In this document: positions 51,499 through 60,435 of the stretch, in pieces
How the letters are laid out: each line of letters begins with the position of its first letter
Numbering within the stretch: the stretch's first letter is position 1
Assembly (NCBI GenBank): GCA_910584195.1
Contig: CAJTYV010000003.1
Coordinates: forward strand, 62,001-126,000
From: an uncultured Ruminococcus sp.
GTDB lineage: Bacteria > Bacillota > Clostridia > Oscillospirales > Ruminococcaceae
Reading direction: 5' to 3'
DNA length: 64,000 nucleotides
Program-made: the position numbers and the translations under genes
The notes under the pieces: generated by a model
Seen by the model: only the letters and a program-made list of their open reading frames with translations
The model's database searches: none
What the model was told of the DNA's origin: nothing

Positions 51499-53151
51499 TC
51501 AAAATATAAAATTAAATACGCATTCCTTTGGAGCATTCCCGGAAATCGGTATCTGTTCCTGCTTTTTATGCACTGCCTTTACTGACAGCAGATAAAGCGA
51601 CAGAATATATATGAATCCCCCGAAAACTGCCGCCGCGGCAATTGAAACGATATTTCCGAATCCATATCTTTTGCATATATCAGAAGCAAGATATGCCGCT
51701 GCTCCGCACAAAAGTCCCGAATACATAACGGAAACAAACGGCTTCGGAGAAATAATAATATTTGCCGCTTTAATATACGTATAAAGAGACGCCGCCAATA
51801 TTACGGCATAACACAGCGTTGTAGATGCCGCCGCTCCGTCTGCTCCGATCAACGGCACAAGCAAAAGGTTTCCGCCAAGCTTTACAATAGTTCCCAAAAG
51901 CATTATCTTTAAAGGCGCTGCGGCTTTTCCAATACCTTGAAGCATTGCGAATATCGGAAACGACAAGCACAAGCAGACCATTCCCGGCATCAGCCATCTG
52001 AGCGAGCTTATACAAAGCTCCGCTTCATCTGTCTGCCTCGCAAAAAGGGTATGAAGTATTTCAGGCGACAAAACTCCTAAGCCGACAGCCGCAGGAACGG
52101 AAATCACCGCCGCTGTCAGCAGCGCCTGTATTGTTCCTTTGCGGAGACCTTCTCTGTCCCCCGATGCCCAGTATGATGTAATACATGGCAAAGCTCCTTT
52201 TCCAAGCATGTTTGTTACGGACGGCACAAGGTTAAATACCGTCAAAGCAATTCCCGAAAACGAACCGTACACAAACTGCGGTATCTCGTCATCTGCTATT
52301 CCTACAGGCAGAACGCCTTTATAGCCGAAATACGATATACAGCCGATAAGCGTTGCCATGTCGATTATCGCCGTAAGATTCGTAACTACTGCGCTTATAC
52401 CTACGGGTAAAGCAGTTTTCACAAGTTCACGGCAAATTTCCCGACGCGTCATAAGGAGACTTTCTCCGCCAAGTTTACGGCGTTTGGTAAAAAGTCTCAT
52501 AACTCCAAAAAATATCATTGCCCCAAAAGACGACAGCGTTACACCCATAATTCCTGCGGCGGCGGCAACAGCGCGAACGTCTGTTATCTCGGGGAAATAA
52601 GCCATGATTTCCATACCGTGACCGTTTACATAACCGCATAGCCAAAGTCCCGCGCCCACCTTGACAAGTCCCTCTGCCGCCTGAGAAAGAGCCGTAGGAT
52701 ACATATTGCTCATACCCTCGTAGTAACCTCGTTCCACTGCTGTAATACAGCCGAAAAACACAGACGGAGCTATCATTGCGACAGCAAGAGAAGCCTCGGA
52801 ATTTCCCGATGAAAGCATACTGAAAGGTCCGGCAAGAAAAAATATAAGCAAACTGCCGAAGATTCCCACAGCCGAAAAAACAAGGAGAGCAACGCGGCGT
52901 ATTCTTTTGACGTTATTATACATTCCCAGCGCGAGACTTTTTGCGACCATAGCGGCTACAGCGGTTGAAAGCCCCGTTACGGACAGAGCGTAAACGGGCA
53001 TAAAAATACTGTAGGCACAGCTGAAATAGCTCATTCCAACACCGCCGAGCATATTCGTAAGCGGAATCTTAAACAGCGCGCCCAACGCTTTGGCTGCTAC
53101 AGCGGAAATCATAAGAATGACAGACCCCTTAATAAAATTTTGCTTTTTCAA
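51499..53151 (-). CDS. SpoVB/MATE-type polysaccharide flippase
   Basis: About 550 residues and some 14 membrane helices. It belongs to the MOP superfamily of SpoVB/MurJ-like lipid-linked sugar flippases, beginning KGSVILMISAVAAKALGALF and FKIPLTNMLGGVGMSYF. I place the start at a TTG six bases behind AAGGAG. An ATG six codons upstream has no ribosome binding site, and that AAGGAG lies inside its codons. Element E3 lies directly upstream. It may move peptidoglycan or surface-polymer precursors; whether this organism sporulates cannot be judged here. Confidence 0.85.
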   Translation of the reverse strand: MKKQNFIKGSVILMISAVAAKALGALFKIPLTNMLGGVGMSYFSCAYSIFMPVYALSVTGLSTAVAAMVAKSLALGMYNNVKRIRRVALLVFSAVGIFGSLLIFFLAGPFSMLSSGNSEASLAVAMIAPSVFFGCITAVERGYYEGMSNMYPTALSQAAEGLVKVGAGLWLCGYVNGHGMEIMAYFPEITDVRAVAAAAGIMGVTLSSFGAMIFFGVMRLFTKRRKLGGESLLMTRREICRELVKTALPVGISAVVTNLTAIIDMATLIGCISYFGYKGVLPVGIADDEIPQFVYGSFSGIALTVFNLVPSVTNMLGKGALPCITSYWASGDREGLRKGTIQALLTAAVISVPAAVGLGVLSPEILHTLFARQTDEAELCISSLRWLMPGMVCLCLSFPIFAMLQGIGKAAAPLKIMLLGTIVKLGGNLLLVPLIGADGAAASTTLCYAVILAASLYTYIKAANIIISPKPFVSVMYSGLLCGAAAYLASDICKRYGFGNIVSIAAAAVFGGFIYILSLYLLSVKAVHKKQEQIPISGNAPKECVFNFIF

Positions 53152-53228
53152 TTTTTTCTCCTTGATCATACGGAAATGATTTTTACCGAAATTTACCTGA
53201 CTGCTCCGCAAAATAAATTTTCACTTTT

Positions 53229-53392
53229 AGAGCTTGTGTTCATAGGTGGAGTATGCGTATTTTCGAGCATAATTTGTATGCTGACAAGGAAAAAACACGT
53301 AGGAATACTGTCGTATTGCAAGTGTTTTTGACGAAGTTCAGCATACAAATTTGCCGAAAAGACGTGTGCTGAACCTATGAACACAAGCTCTT
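53229..53392. mobile_element. Fold-back (MITE-like) element E3
   Basis: A 164-bp element with perfect 19-bp terminal inverted repeats (AGAGCTTGTGTTCATAGGT). There is an inner 12-bp stem (AATTTGTATGCT at 53271-53282 with its complement at 53341-53352). The sub-apical stem is AAAAACAC/GTGTTTTT (53291-53298, 53322-53329) and the apical hairpin AATAC-TGTC-GTATT (53304-53317). It is closest to E2 in the conserved loops. It lies between the GH5 terminator and the flippase start. Confidence 0.8.
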
Positions 53393-53462
53393 ATAAAATA
53401 TATATTGCGGAATTAAAAAAATTATGCTGCAGGCGTTTCTTTCATCAACTCTTTATTTATGC

Positions 53463-53492
53463 AAAAAAGCCAAGCTTTCGCTTGACTTTTTT
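53463..53492 (-). terminator. Terminator of the GH5 gene
   Basis: On the minus strand AAAAAAGTCAAGC and GCTTGGCTTTTTT pair (one G-U) around a GAAA tetraloop, ending in six T residues. Confidence 0.9.
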
Positions 53493-53530
53493 GATAAATC
53501 GGACAGATCACAGAACTGCCCTCGTTTTGT

Positions 53531-55669
53531 TTATGAAGCCTTTAAAGGAAGATCCTTGACTGTGAGAAGCTTTGCATCTATCATCTGTATCGTAAGCGCA
53601 TCTTCAGTCGTAATGCCGTTATTTCCGTCAACATCGGCATTTTTTCTGCCTTGTTCCGAAAGTCCGTACTTATCCTCGTTTCCAAGATGCTGAAGAATTG
53701 CAGTAGCATCAGCTATAGTTACGTTTCCGTCACAATTCGCATCACCGTAAACTACATTTTCTACAGGATTAGTTGGCGCGTCTGTCGGCTCAACTATTAA
53801 CCATGTTAATTCATATCCTGTCATTTCAGCATTTTCATCATCGCACCACCACATCTGCGCTTCTGCTTTTGTTATATCTTCCGGGATCTTGTCGAGAACA
53901 ATATTCGTGATAAATTTACCGTTCGAATCAATTTTGCCTTCCCACTCGATAGCTTCCCAGTCTGCGCCGTTCATGTAGCCTAAGCATCCGTTGATAACAG
54001 AACCTGCCTTGCCCTCAAAAGTCAGAATAAGGAGATTGTTGCCGTCTTTCCTTGAAGAAAGGTCAATAGGATATATCTTTGTATTGTCAACAGGGGGATC
54101 TACTATCTCGCCCTGTGCCGCACCTATAGCTGCCATAGCCTTTACGGTAGTTGTACTGTTTGTACGGGCAAAAATATGCTCGATAGAATCGACCTTATCC
54201 TCTCCCCACGCAGCCGCAATATGTTTAGAAGAATAATATGCAATGCCCTTTTCCTCGTCAACATCATACGGCTTTATCTCAGTCCAGCCGTCCCATGCGC
54301 CGTCGCATACCGCGATAACAGGAGCATCTCCTGTAAACTCAACGGCAATTTCTCCGTCTTTAATATCAGCCCATGTTACGTTCCGACCTTCCGTGCAGTT
54401 GCCGCCTTCAACGGAAGCGTCAAGTTCATAGACCTTATCAATAAGCTGTTTGCCCTTAGTTATGTCTTCATGCTTGATAACGGGAGACTTCCTCTCGCTT
54501 CCCCACTTAATGGAATCATCATTCAGAACTTTAAACATCGCATCAACAACCGGTTCGGAAGGTTCATACCATGTACAGTCGCTTCTGTTGAGATAACCGT
54601 GAGCCTCTCCGCCGCCGTTTGATTTTACATTGTTATCCCAAAGAACGCACGGAATTCCGTAAGCCTTTGTCGTGGCGATATAAGTCTCCGCCCACTCTAC
54701 ACGGGCATCGGTATTATCAAAATTGGAGGAACTGAACTCACCGAGAACAACAGGAATATCCTTATCGCTGAAAGTTTTTCTTATTCCGTCCATAATATTG
54801 ATAAGCTCGGTCTTGTTAGCTTCCGTAAATGACGAATGATCTGCGACTTTAGCGTCCATTGCAAAGCTGTATGGAGAATAAGCGTGAACAGATGCCGCAA
54901 CGTAATCATCGTCGGGAATAACTACCTTCGACATCATGGACGTATCGCTTGAAGCGCAGTAGCCGGGCATCATTACAAGACGAGTATCGCTGTAAGGCGA
55001 TTTTGTATCTCTGATAACTTTAAGAGCGTCTGCGTTTATCTTGTTTATAGTATCTATCTCAGCCTGTGTAGGACCCCACCATTCGTGATCCGTACCCGTT
55101 GCACGAGGTTCGTTCATTGTCTCGAATATAAGACGCTGATCGTAGTCCTTGAAAGTTTCGGCAAGCTGTCCCCAAAGCGTTGTAACGTACTTGGTGATCT
55201 CCTCATAGTCAGCTCCGAGAGTAGAACGGTTCTGATACGGTTCTTCATGGTGAAGATTAAGAATAACGTACATATCGTTATTGTAGCAGTAGTCAACGAC
55301 TTCCTTTACACGAGCAAGCCATTCCGCATCGATCGTATAATTTTCGTCAACGTGCTGAAACCACGTTACAGGTACACGGATAGTATTGAAGCCCTTTGCC
55401 TTTACGGCATTTATCATTTCCTGAGTAGTTTTTGGATTGCCCCAGCATGTCTCGGCAGAAAGTCCGATATTGCTTAACTCAGCATTGTAAGAATCCAACG
55501 AATTTCCGATATTCCAGCCGAGCTGCATTTCCTCGGTTATCTCGAAAGCCGTCAAGGTGTCGGCTGCGTCTATATCTATCTGCAAGGGAACAAAATTTAA
55601 CCCCGAGGTAAGACATAACGCCGCGGCGGCAACGCTTACAATTCTTGTGATTTTTGTTTTTAAAACCAT
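53531..55669 (-). CDS. Secreted GH5 endoglucanase-type enzyme with dockerin
   Basis: A 712-residue cellulosomal enzyme. The signal peptide (1-36, DIDAA end) is followed by the GH5 domain (about 45-385), close to subfamily 4 by the WGNPKTTQEMI stretch. The acid/base is E187 in FETMNEPR and the nucleophile E311 in PVVLGEFSSS. Two strand-rich modules follow (about 410-520 and 535-630), probably carbohydrate-binding. The C-terminal dockerin is 639-712 (DANCDGNVTIADATA, DVDGNNGITTEDA). It should cleave beta-1,4-glucans or xyloglucan. Own promoter and terminator; GGGAGG ribosome binding site. Confidence 0.93.
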   Translation of the reverse strand: MVLKTKITRIVSVAAAALCLTSGLNFVPLQIDIDAADTLTAFEITEEMQLGWNIGNSLDSYNAELSNIGLSAETCWGNPKTTQEMINAVKAKGFNTIRVPVTWFQHVDENYTIDAEWLARVKEVVDYCYNNDMYVILNLHHEEPYQNRSTLGADYEEITKYVTTLWGQLAETFKDYDQRLIFETMNEPRATGTDHEWWGPTQAEIDTINKINADALKVIRDTKSPYSDTRLVMMPGYCASSDTSMMSKVVIPDDDYVAASVHAYSPYSFAMDAKVADHSSFTEANKTELINIMDGIRKTFSDKDIPVVLGEFSSSNFDNTDARVEWAETYIATTKAYGIPCVLWDNNVKSNGGGEAHGYLNRSDCTWYEPSEPVVDAMFKVLNDDSIKWGSERKSPVIKHEDITKGKQLIDKVYELDASVEGGNCTEGRNVTWADIKDGEIAVEFTGDAPVIAVCDGAWDGWTEIKPYDVDEEKGIAYYSSKHIAAAWGEDKVDSIEHIFARTNSTTTVKAMAAIGAAQGEIVDPPVDNTKIYPIDLSSRKDGNNLLILTFEGKAGSVINGCLGYMNGADWEAIEWEGKIDSNGKFITNIVLDKIPEDITKAEAQMWWCDDENAEMTGYELTWLIVEPTDAPTNPVENVVYGDANCDGNVTIADATAILQHLGNEDKYGLSEQGRKNADVDGNNGITTEDALTIQMIDAKLLTVKDLPLKAS

Positions 55670-55796
55670 AATTAATTACCCTCCCATGCAAAAACTTAAA
55701 AAGCTAACGGCAGACTCTTTGATTCCGCCTTTGCTGTCTTGTATTTGCATTAAAATTTTTCCCGAGAACTCAGCGCCGTAATTCTCAGTCAATTTA

Positions 55797-55825
55797 ATTT
55801 TAACATATTGTCACAAGATATTCAA
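55797..55825 (-). promoter_or_regulatory. Promoter of the GH5 gene
   Basis: TTGAAT and TAAAAT with 17 bases between on the minus strand. The leader of about 120 bases shows no known regulatory RNA. Confidence 0.65.
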
Positions 55826-55911
55826 TAGATTTAGTTGATTTTGCTGTAGAATTTTCCAATCAATATTTAGACATTCTGCATAAAATAAAAATTAACTTAA
55901 TTATTATTTAA

Positions 55912-57318
55912 TCAAGAACGTTCGCTGAGGTAAATTTCAATACGGTTTTGTAAAATTTCCGCAGCCTGTTCAGCGGTGCAGTTACCGAGAATTACAGGAG
56001 CTACCTCCTCGTCCACGATATATCTAAGCTCATTTTCACGGTATATATCCGCAGGAATGCTCATGATATAATCATACAGCATATCCTTGTATTCCTGAGT
56101 AATAAAGCCGCCTTCTTTTTCGATTGGATTATATAATATATTGTCATTATTGATAGACTGATGATAATTAGCCGGACGGTCGTAGTCTCGCTGGAGCTGC
56201 TTTTTAAGGACGGGAATACCTCTTGTGCCATCGGACATATTTGGTTCGAGGATCGGCTGATGCCTGAGCATAAGACACAAAAGCTTCCATGCGTTCTCCT
56301 TGTTTCCACTCTGACTGCATATTCCAAAAAGCTGAGAAGCCGAACGAGTATACGTACCGTTGCCGTTTTCAGAGGGATAACCCACAAAAGTCAGATCCTC
56401 TTTATTAAAATAACCGTATGTCTGCTGTCCGAGTCCCGAATTAAATCCGTCTATACAAATAGGAAAAATCAGCTGAACATCATTGATCCCCTTACACTCC
56501 TCATCGTAAAAAAACTCTCGCCACTGTTCATCGCTTGCCCTTGAAAAATCAATAGGCGGCATGACCTGCACCGGGTTGTCCTTGCAGAATCCAAGAAGCT
56601 CCCTGAACGCTCCGTCAAAGCTGCACTTCAGGCTATTTATATCAATACATTCCATACTCTCCACTTTAAGCATATATTCCGCAAGCGAGGCTTCTTCAGT
56701 CCTGCTGCAAAAGTCGATCTCCTCGTGAAATTTATTATAAAATTCCATAGCTTCTGCGGCAGTCCAGTTTTCATATTCTTTCGGAACGAACTTTGTCTTT
56801 GCCGCGGCAGTATATATAAAATAGCCGTCCATAATAGCCGGAAGCTTACCGTCTATCGTCATTCCCTCAAAAACAGTGGGCAGAAAGTCCTCCCTTTTAA
56901 GCTCATCGAACTCGTCCATAAGGCTGTAAAGATCGGTCAGCGCGCCGAGCCTGTTCAGTCTCATCGCATCATTAGCATCCATGAACAGCAGATCGGGTGC
57001 ATTTCCTGAGAGCAGAGCCATGTCAAGCTCGTAAGTCAGCGCGTCATAGTAGGCATTTTCCTTTTCCTTTGTAGAATAATCGGCTTCAATGCCTTTGGCG
57101 TAATTTACTATCTCTATCTCAATATCCGTGGGCTTGTTGTTCTGGTCGTTGAACAGCGGATCGGTCGAGCCGAACGTTCCCACAACGACTATAGGCTTAC
57201 CGCTTTCGCTGAATTTCGTTTCAGTCAGCGAGATCTCGGAACTGCGCTCAGCTCCCGTTGAACACGAAACGACGGCTGCCATGAGAATTGCCGATAAAAA
57301 CAACAATGAACTTTTCAT
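55912..57318 (-). CDS. Extracellular solute-binding lipoprotein, second orphan copy
   Basis: About 468 residues. The signal peptide ends in AILMAAVVSC (Cys19 counted from the chosen ATG, which follows AAAAAGGGGAG). The fold appears to be a sugar-type ABC binding protein (DLLFMDANDAMRLNRLGALT, TVFEGMTIDGKLPAIMDGYF, and LFGICSQSGNKENAWKLLC). Again no permease or ATPase gene lies nearby. It shares general plan with the protein at 45639-47057 but is clearly diverged. It could bind oligosaccharides released by the GH5 and GH26 enzymes; this is inference. Confidence 0.85.
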   Translation of the reverse strand: MKSSLLFLSAILMAAVVSCSTGAERSSEISLTETKFSESGKPIVVVGTFGSTDPLFNDQNNKPTDIEIEIVNYAKGIEADYSTKEKENAYYDALTYELDMALLSGNAPDLLFMDANDAMRLNRLGALTDLYSLMDEFDELKREDFLPTVFEGMTIDGKLPAIMDGYFIYTAAAKTKFVPKEYENWTAAEAMEFYNKFHEEIDFCSRTEEASLAEYMLKVESMECIDINSLKCSFDGAFRELLGFCKDNPVQVMPPIDFSRASDEQWREFFYDEECKGINDVQLIFPICIDGFNSGLGQQTYGYFNKEDLTFVGYPSENGNGTYTRSASQLFGICSQSGNKENAWKLLCLMLRHQPILEPNMSDGTRGIPVLKKQLQRDYDRPANYHQSINNDNILYNPIEKEGGFITQEYKDMLYDYIMSIPADIYRENELRYIVDEEVAPVILGNCTAEQAAEILQNRIEIYLSERS

Positions 57319-57464
57319 AAAAAAACTCCCCTTTTTGTTTGAAATTTTTCTTCTATAAGAAGTGTATTTCAAGTTCCAAAAAGACGAGAATTCTTATAAT
57401 TTTGTCATTCTTTACAGTTAGCACAAGCTAAAATTCAGCATAATAAACAATTTTCCATAAATCA

Positions 57465-57860
57465 CTAACCTTTATATTTCGTTATGTTATGGTCGGCAAA
57501 ACCTGTCCTTTCCTCCCAATCCTCTCCGATATATTTTCGGCAGACTGCTGTAAACCACGCAATGTCCTCCTCAAGAAGTTTTACCTGAGCGGCATATTTT
57601 TCCGAATCAAGAGCATATTTTATGCAAAGTTCGGTATAATCGTCCCGCCACTTTTTTACATGTTCAAGATCGTAGCCTTCCTGCTCTGCGATCTCCTCGG
57701 GGGTGACATTTCCGCGAAGCATGTCCTTTGCATATTCCCATTGTTTATCCTCTTCGGGATCGGGCGCAGCTTTCTTTCCGCCGGGTATAAGCGTGAGCAG
57801 AAAAAAGAAAAACATCACTATAAGTCCTAAATAAATAAGAGTTTCCTTGTTGGCTTCCAT
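57465..57860 (-). CDS. Small single-pass membrane protein, unknown
   Basis: A 131-residue protein. A short outer or cytoplasmic N-terminus and one membrane helix (LIYLGLIVMFFFFLLTLIPGG, about 8-28) precede a soluble charged part. The soluble part (about 35-131) has helices, including a helix-turn-helix-like unit (NVTPEEIAEQEGYDLEHVKK) and a coiled segment (EKYAAQVKLLEEDIAWFTAV). The HTH-like unit resembles short transposase or Trip-type motifs but is too weak for assignment. It lies between the second binding protein and a dispersed repeat. Confidence 0.72.
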   Translation of the reverse strand: MEANKETLIYLGLIVMFFFFLLTLIPGGKKAAPDPEEDKQWEYAKDMLRGNVTPEEIAEQEGYDLEHVKKWRDDYTELCIKYALDSEKYAAQVKLLEEDIAWFTAVCRKYIGEDWEERTGFADHNITKYKG

Positions 57861-57898
57861 AACATCACTCCTTACCGCCGCAAAAATATATTTTGAAA

Positions 57899-57987
57899 TT
57901 CAAAGCTCTGATTTCAACAAGCAGACGGCTTACGGCATAAGCCGGATTCAGGCGGAGATTGTGTCTCCGACTGAATCTAAAGATGTT
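57899..57987. repeat. Dispersed 90-bp repeat with internal hairpins, copy 2
   Basis: Inverted copy of 42169-42258. The stems GGCTTAC/GTAAGCC and GATTCAG/CTGAATC are present in both copies in slightly different form. It lies 40 bases after the metH stop. Confidence 0.75.
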
Positions 57988-58026
57988 CTCCGTACTTTGA
58001 ACCGCTATATAGGGAAATATCGAGCT

Positions 58027-60423
58027 TTATTCACCGCAAAGCAGTTCGGCAGCTATATCAACGGTTTGTTTAGCGTCTTTGGCGTAGTAGTCGGCGTTTA
58101 TTTTCCGAGCGTAATCCTTAGTAAGTACAGCACCGCCTACGACTGTTTTGCACTCGGGATATTTCTGATTCAACTGTGCGATAGTTTCCGCCATTGCGCC
58201 AAGTGTCGTAGTCATCAGCGCAGACAGTCCCACGAGCTTCACCCGATGCTCTATTGCGGCATTCACTACCGTTTCGGGAGGTACATCCCTGCCGAGGTCT
58301 ATAACCGTGAATCCGTAGCTTTCCAGCAGCACCTTGACAATATTTTTCCCAATATCGTGTATATCACCGTGGACTGTTGCAAGGACTACCTTGCCCTTAG
58401 AAACGGTTTCGCCTCCTGAAACAGCAAGCTGTCCTTTTATCTCCTCAAAACAGGACTGCGCGGCTTCGGCGGACATAATGAGCTGAGGAAGAAAAATAGT
58501 TCCCTTTTCAAACTTTTCTCCCACGCTGTCAAGAGCAGGAATGAGACTGCCGTTGATTATCTCCATTGGGTCAGAGTTGCCCAGAAGCTCTTTTACGGCT
58601 TTTACCGCATCCGACTTCAATCCGTTTTCTACGGAATATTTAAGATCGGGAGTTCCTTTTTCAGCGGTGACCGGCTTCGCGGCGGCATTCTCCTGTCCGT
58701 AAACCGAAATAAAATCGGCAGAATTTTTGTCAAAGCCTGCAAGCAGACGATATGCACGTACCGCACCGATTATCGACTCGATATTCGGGTTTATAATTGG
58801 AAGATCAAGTCCGCTGTGCAGAGCCATTGTAAGGAAGGTTCGCGTAATAGTCTCTCTGTTAGGAAGTCCGAACGATATATTTGAAACGCCTAAAACGGTT
58901 TTAAGACCAAGTTCACGCTTAACGCGGCTCAATGCTTCAAGCGTAACAAGCGCGCCCTCCTGCTCCGCAGAAGCCGTAAGCGTAAGACAGTCGATGTAAA
59001 CGTCCTCTTTCGGAATGCCGTACTCCATAGCCTTTCGCAGTATTTTTTCAGCAAGAGCAAAACGTCCCTCCGCAGTTTTAGGAATACCGTTTTTGTCAAG
59101 AGTAAGTCCAACGACCGCCGCGCCATATTTTTTTACAAGCGGTAAAATCGTGTTCAGCGAATCGTCCTCACCGTTTACCGAATTGACAACAGGCTTTCCG
59201 TTATAAACCCTGAGACCTGCCTCGAGAACTTCGGGACGCGTGGAATCAAGCTGAAGAGGCGCATCGCACACTCCCTGTATTGCCTTGACAGCTGCAACCA
59301 TCATTTCCGCTTCGTCTATTTCGGGCAGACCTACGTTGACATCAAGTATCTCTGCGCCTGCTTGTATCTGCTCCACCGCCTGTGAAAGAATATAATCAAT
59401 ATCATGCTCGGCAAGAGCCTGCTTGAAACGCTTTTTACCCGTGGGGTTGATACGTTCTCCGATAACTCTCGGCTGATCTATCTCAACACAGCATACAGAC
59501 GAGCATACAACACTGCGCGGAACAGCGTCACGGAACGTATACTCTTTATCCGCAAGAGCGTTCACAAGGGCGGTAATGTGCGCCGGAGTAGTTCCGCAGC
59601 AGCCGCCGAATATCTTCACGCCGAGTTCAGCGAGCTTTAATGCGCTTTCGGCGAACTCCTCGGGAGTTACGCTGAATTTGTTCGTAACGGGATCGGGCAG
59701 ACCGGCATTCGGCTTAGCGATGACAGGCAGATATGTAAGACTGCACAGCTTATCGAGAACGGGCATAAGCTCGTCAGGTCCGAGAGAGCAGTTCACACCT
59801 ATCGCGTCAGCTCCGAGACCTTCAAGCACAGCCGTCATGCATTCGGGAGAAACGCCCGTAAATGTACGCATATTTTCCTCGAAAGTCATCGTCACAAGAA
59901 CAGGCTTGTCCGAATTCTCCTTAGCCGCTAAAAGAGCCGCCTTGACCTCGTACAGATCGGTCATGGTCTCGATAACTATAATGTCGGCGGCTTCGCCGGC
60001 AAGAACGATCTCCTTGTAAATATCGTATGCTTCTTCAAATTTCAGCGTACCTGCCGGTTCGAGGAGCTGTCCTATAGGTCCTATATCAAGGGCTGTCAGA
60101 GCCTTGCCCGAAGCGGCGTTCCTTGCGTTTTCCACGCCTGCCGAAATTATTTCAGTCACGGTATATCCGCTGTTTTTAAGCTTTATGCGGTTTGCGCCAA
60201 AAGTGTTGGCATATATAATGTCTGCGCCGCTTTCCACATACTGTCTGTGTATGTCCGCAAGCGCTTCGGGATTCGTGATATTCAGCAGCTCAGGTATATG
60301 TCCCGTTTCGATGCCTGCCGATTGCAGCATAGTTCCCATACCGCCGTCTAAAAATACAAATCCGCTGCGGTCGAGCATATCGTAAAAATTCTCCGCCGCC
60401 GTTCTTTCGTTCATATAATTCAA
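58027..60423 (-). CDS. metH: Cobalamin-dependent methionine synthase, short form
   Basis: A 798-residue MetH. The homocysteine domain (about 15-300) has the zinc ligands in GVNCSLGP (C212) and GGCCGTTP (C275, C276). The pterin/methyl-tetrahydrofolate domain begins with RVIGERINPTGKKRF (about 319). The B12 cap and B12 domain end the protein, with H689 in the DIHDIG motif at 687-692. The C-terminal SAM-binding reactivation domain of full-length MetH (about 1,200 residues) is missing. Start codon is either TTG here, with GGGGGCGG upstream, or ATG three codons later. It follows pheA by 12 bases. No SAM or B12 riboswitch is visible. Confidence 0.93.
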   Translation of the reverse strand: MNYMNERTAAENFYDMLDRSGFVFLDGGMGTMLQSAGIETGHIPELLNITNPEALADIHRQYVESGADIIYANTFGANRIKLKNSGYTVTEIISAGVENARNAASGKALTALDIGPIGQLLEPAGTLKFEEAYDIYKEIVLAGEAADIIVIETMTDLYEVKAALLAAKENSDKPVLVTMTFEENMRTFTGVSPECMTAVLEGLGADAIGVNCSLGPDELMPVLDKLCSLTYLPVIAKPNAGLPDPVTNKFSVTPEEFAESALKLAELGVKIFGGCCGTTPAHITALVNALADKEYTFRDAVPRSVVCSSVCCVEIDQPRVIGERINPTGKKRFKQALAEHDIDYILSQAVEQIQAGAEILDVNVGLPEIDEAEMMVAAVKAIQGVCDAPLQLDSTRPEVLEAGLRVYNGKPVVNSVNGEDDSLNTILPLVKKYGAAVVGLTLDKNGIPKTAEGRFALAEKILRKAMEYGIPKEDVYIDCLTLTASAEQEGALVTLEALSRVKRELGLKTVLGVSNISFGLPNRETITRTFLTMALHSGLDLPIINPNIESIIGAVRAYRLLAGFDKNSADFISVYGQENAAAKPVTAEKGTPDLKYSVENGLKSDAVKAVKELLGNSDPMEIINGSLIPALDSVGEKFEKGTIFLPQLIMSAEAAQSCFEEIKGQLAVSGGETVSKGKVVLATVHGDIHDIGKNIVKVLLESYGFTVIDLGRDVPPETVVNAAIEHRVKLVGLSALMTTTLGAMAETIAQLNQKYPECKTVVGGAVLTKDYARKINADYYAKDAKQTVDIAAELLCGE

Positions 60424-60435
60424 GGCAGCCGCCCC

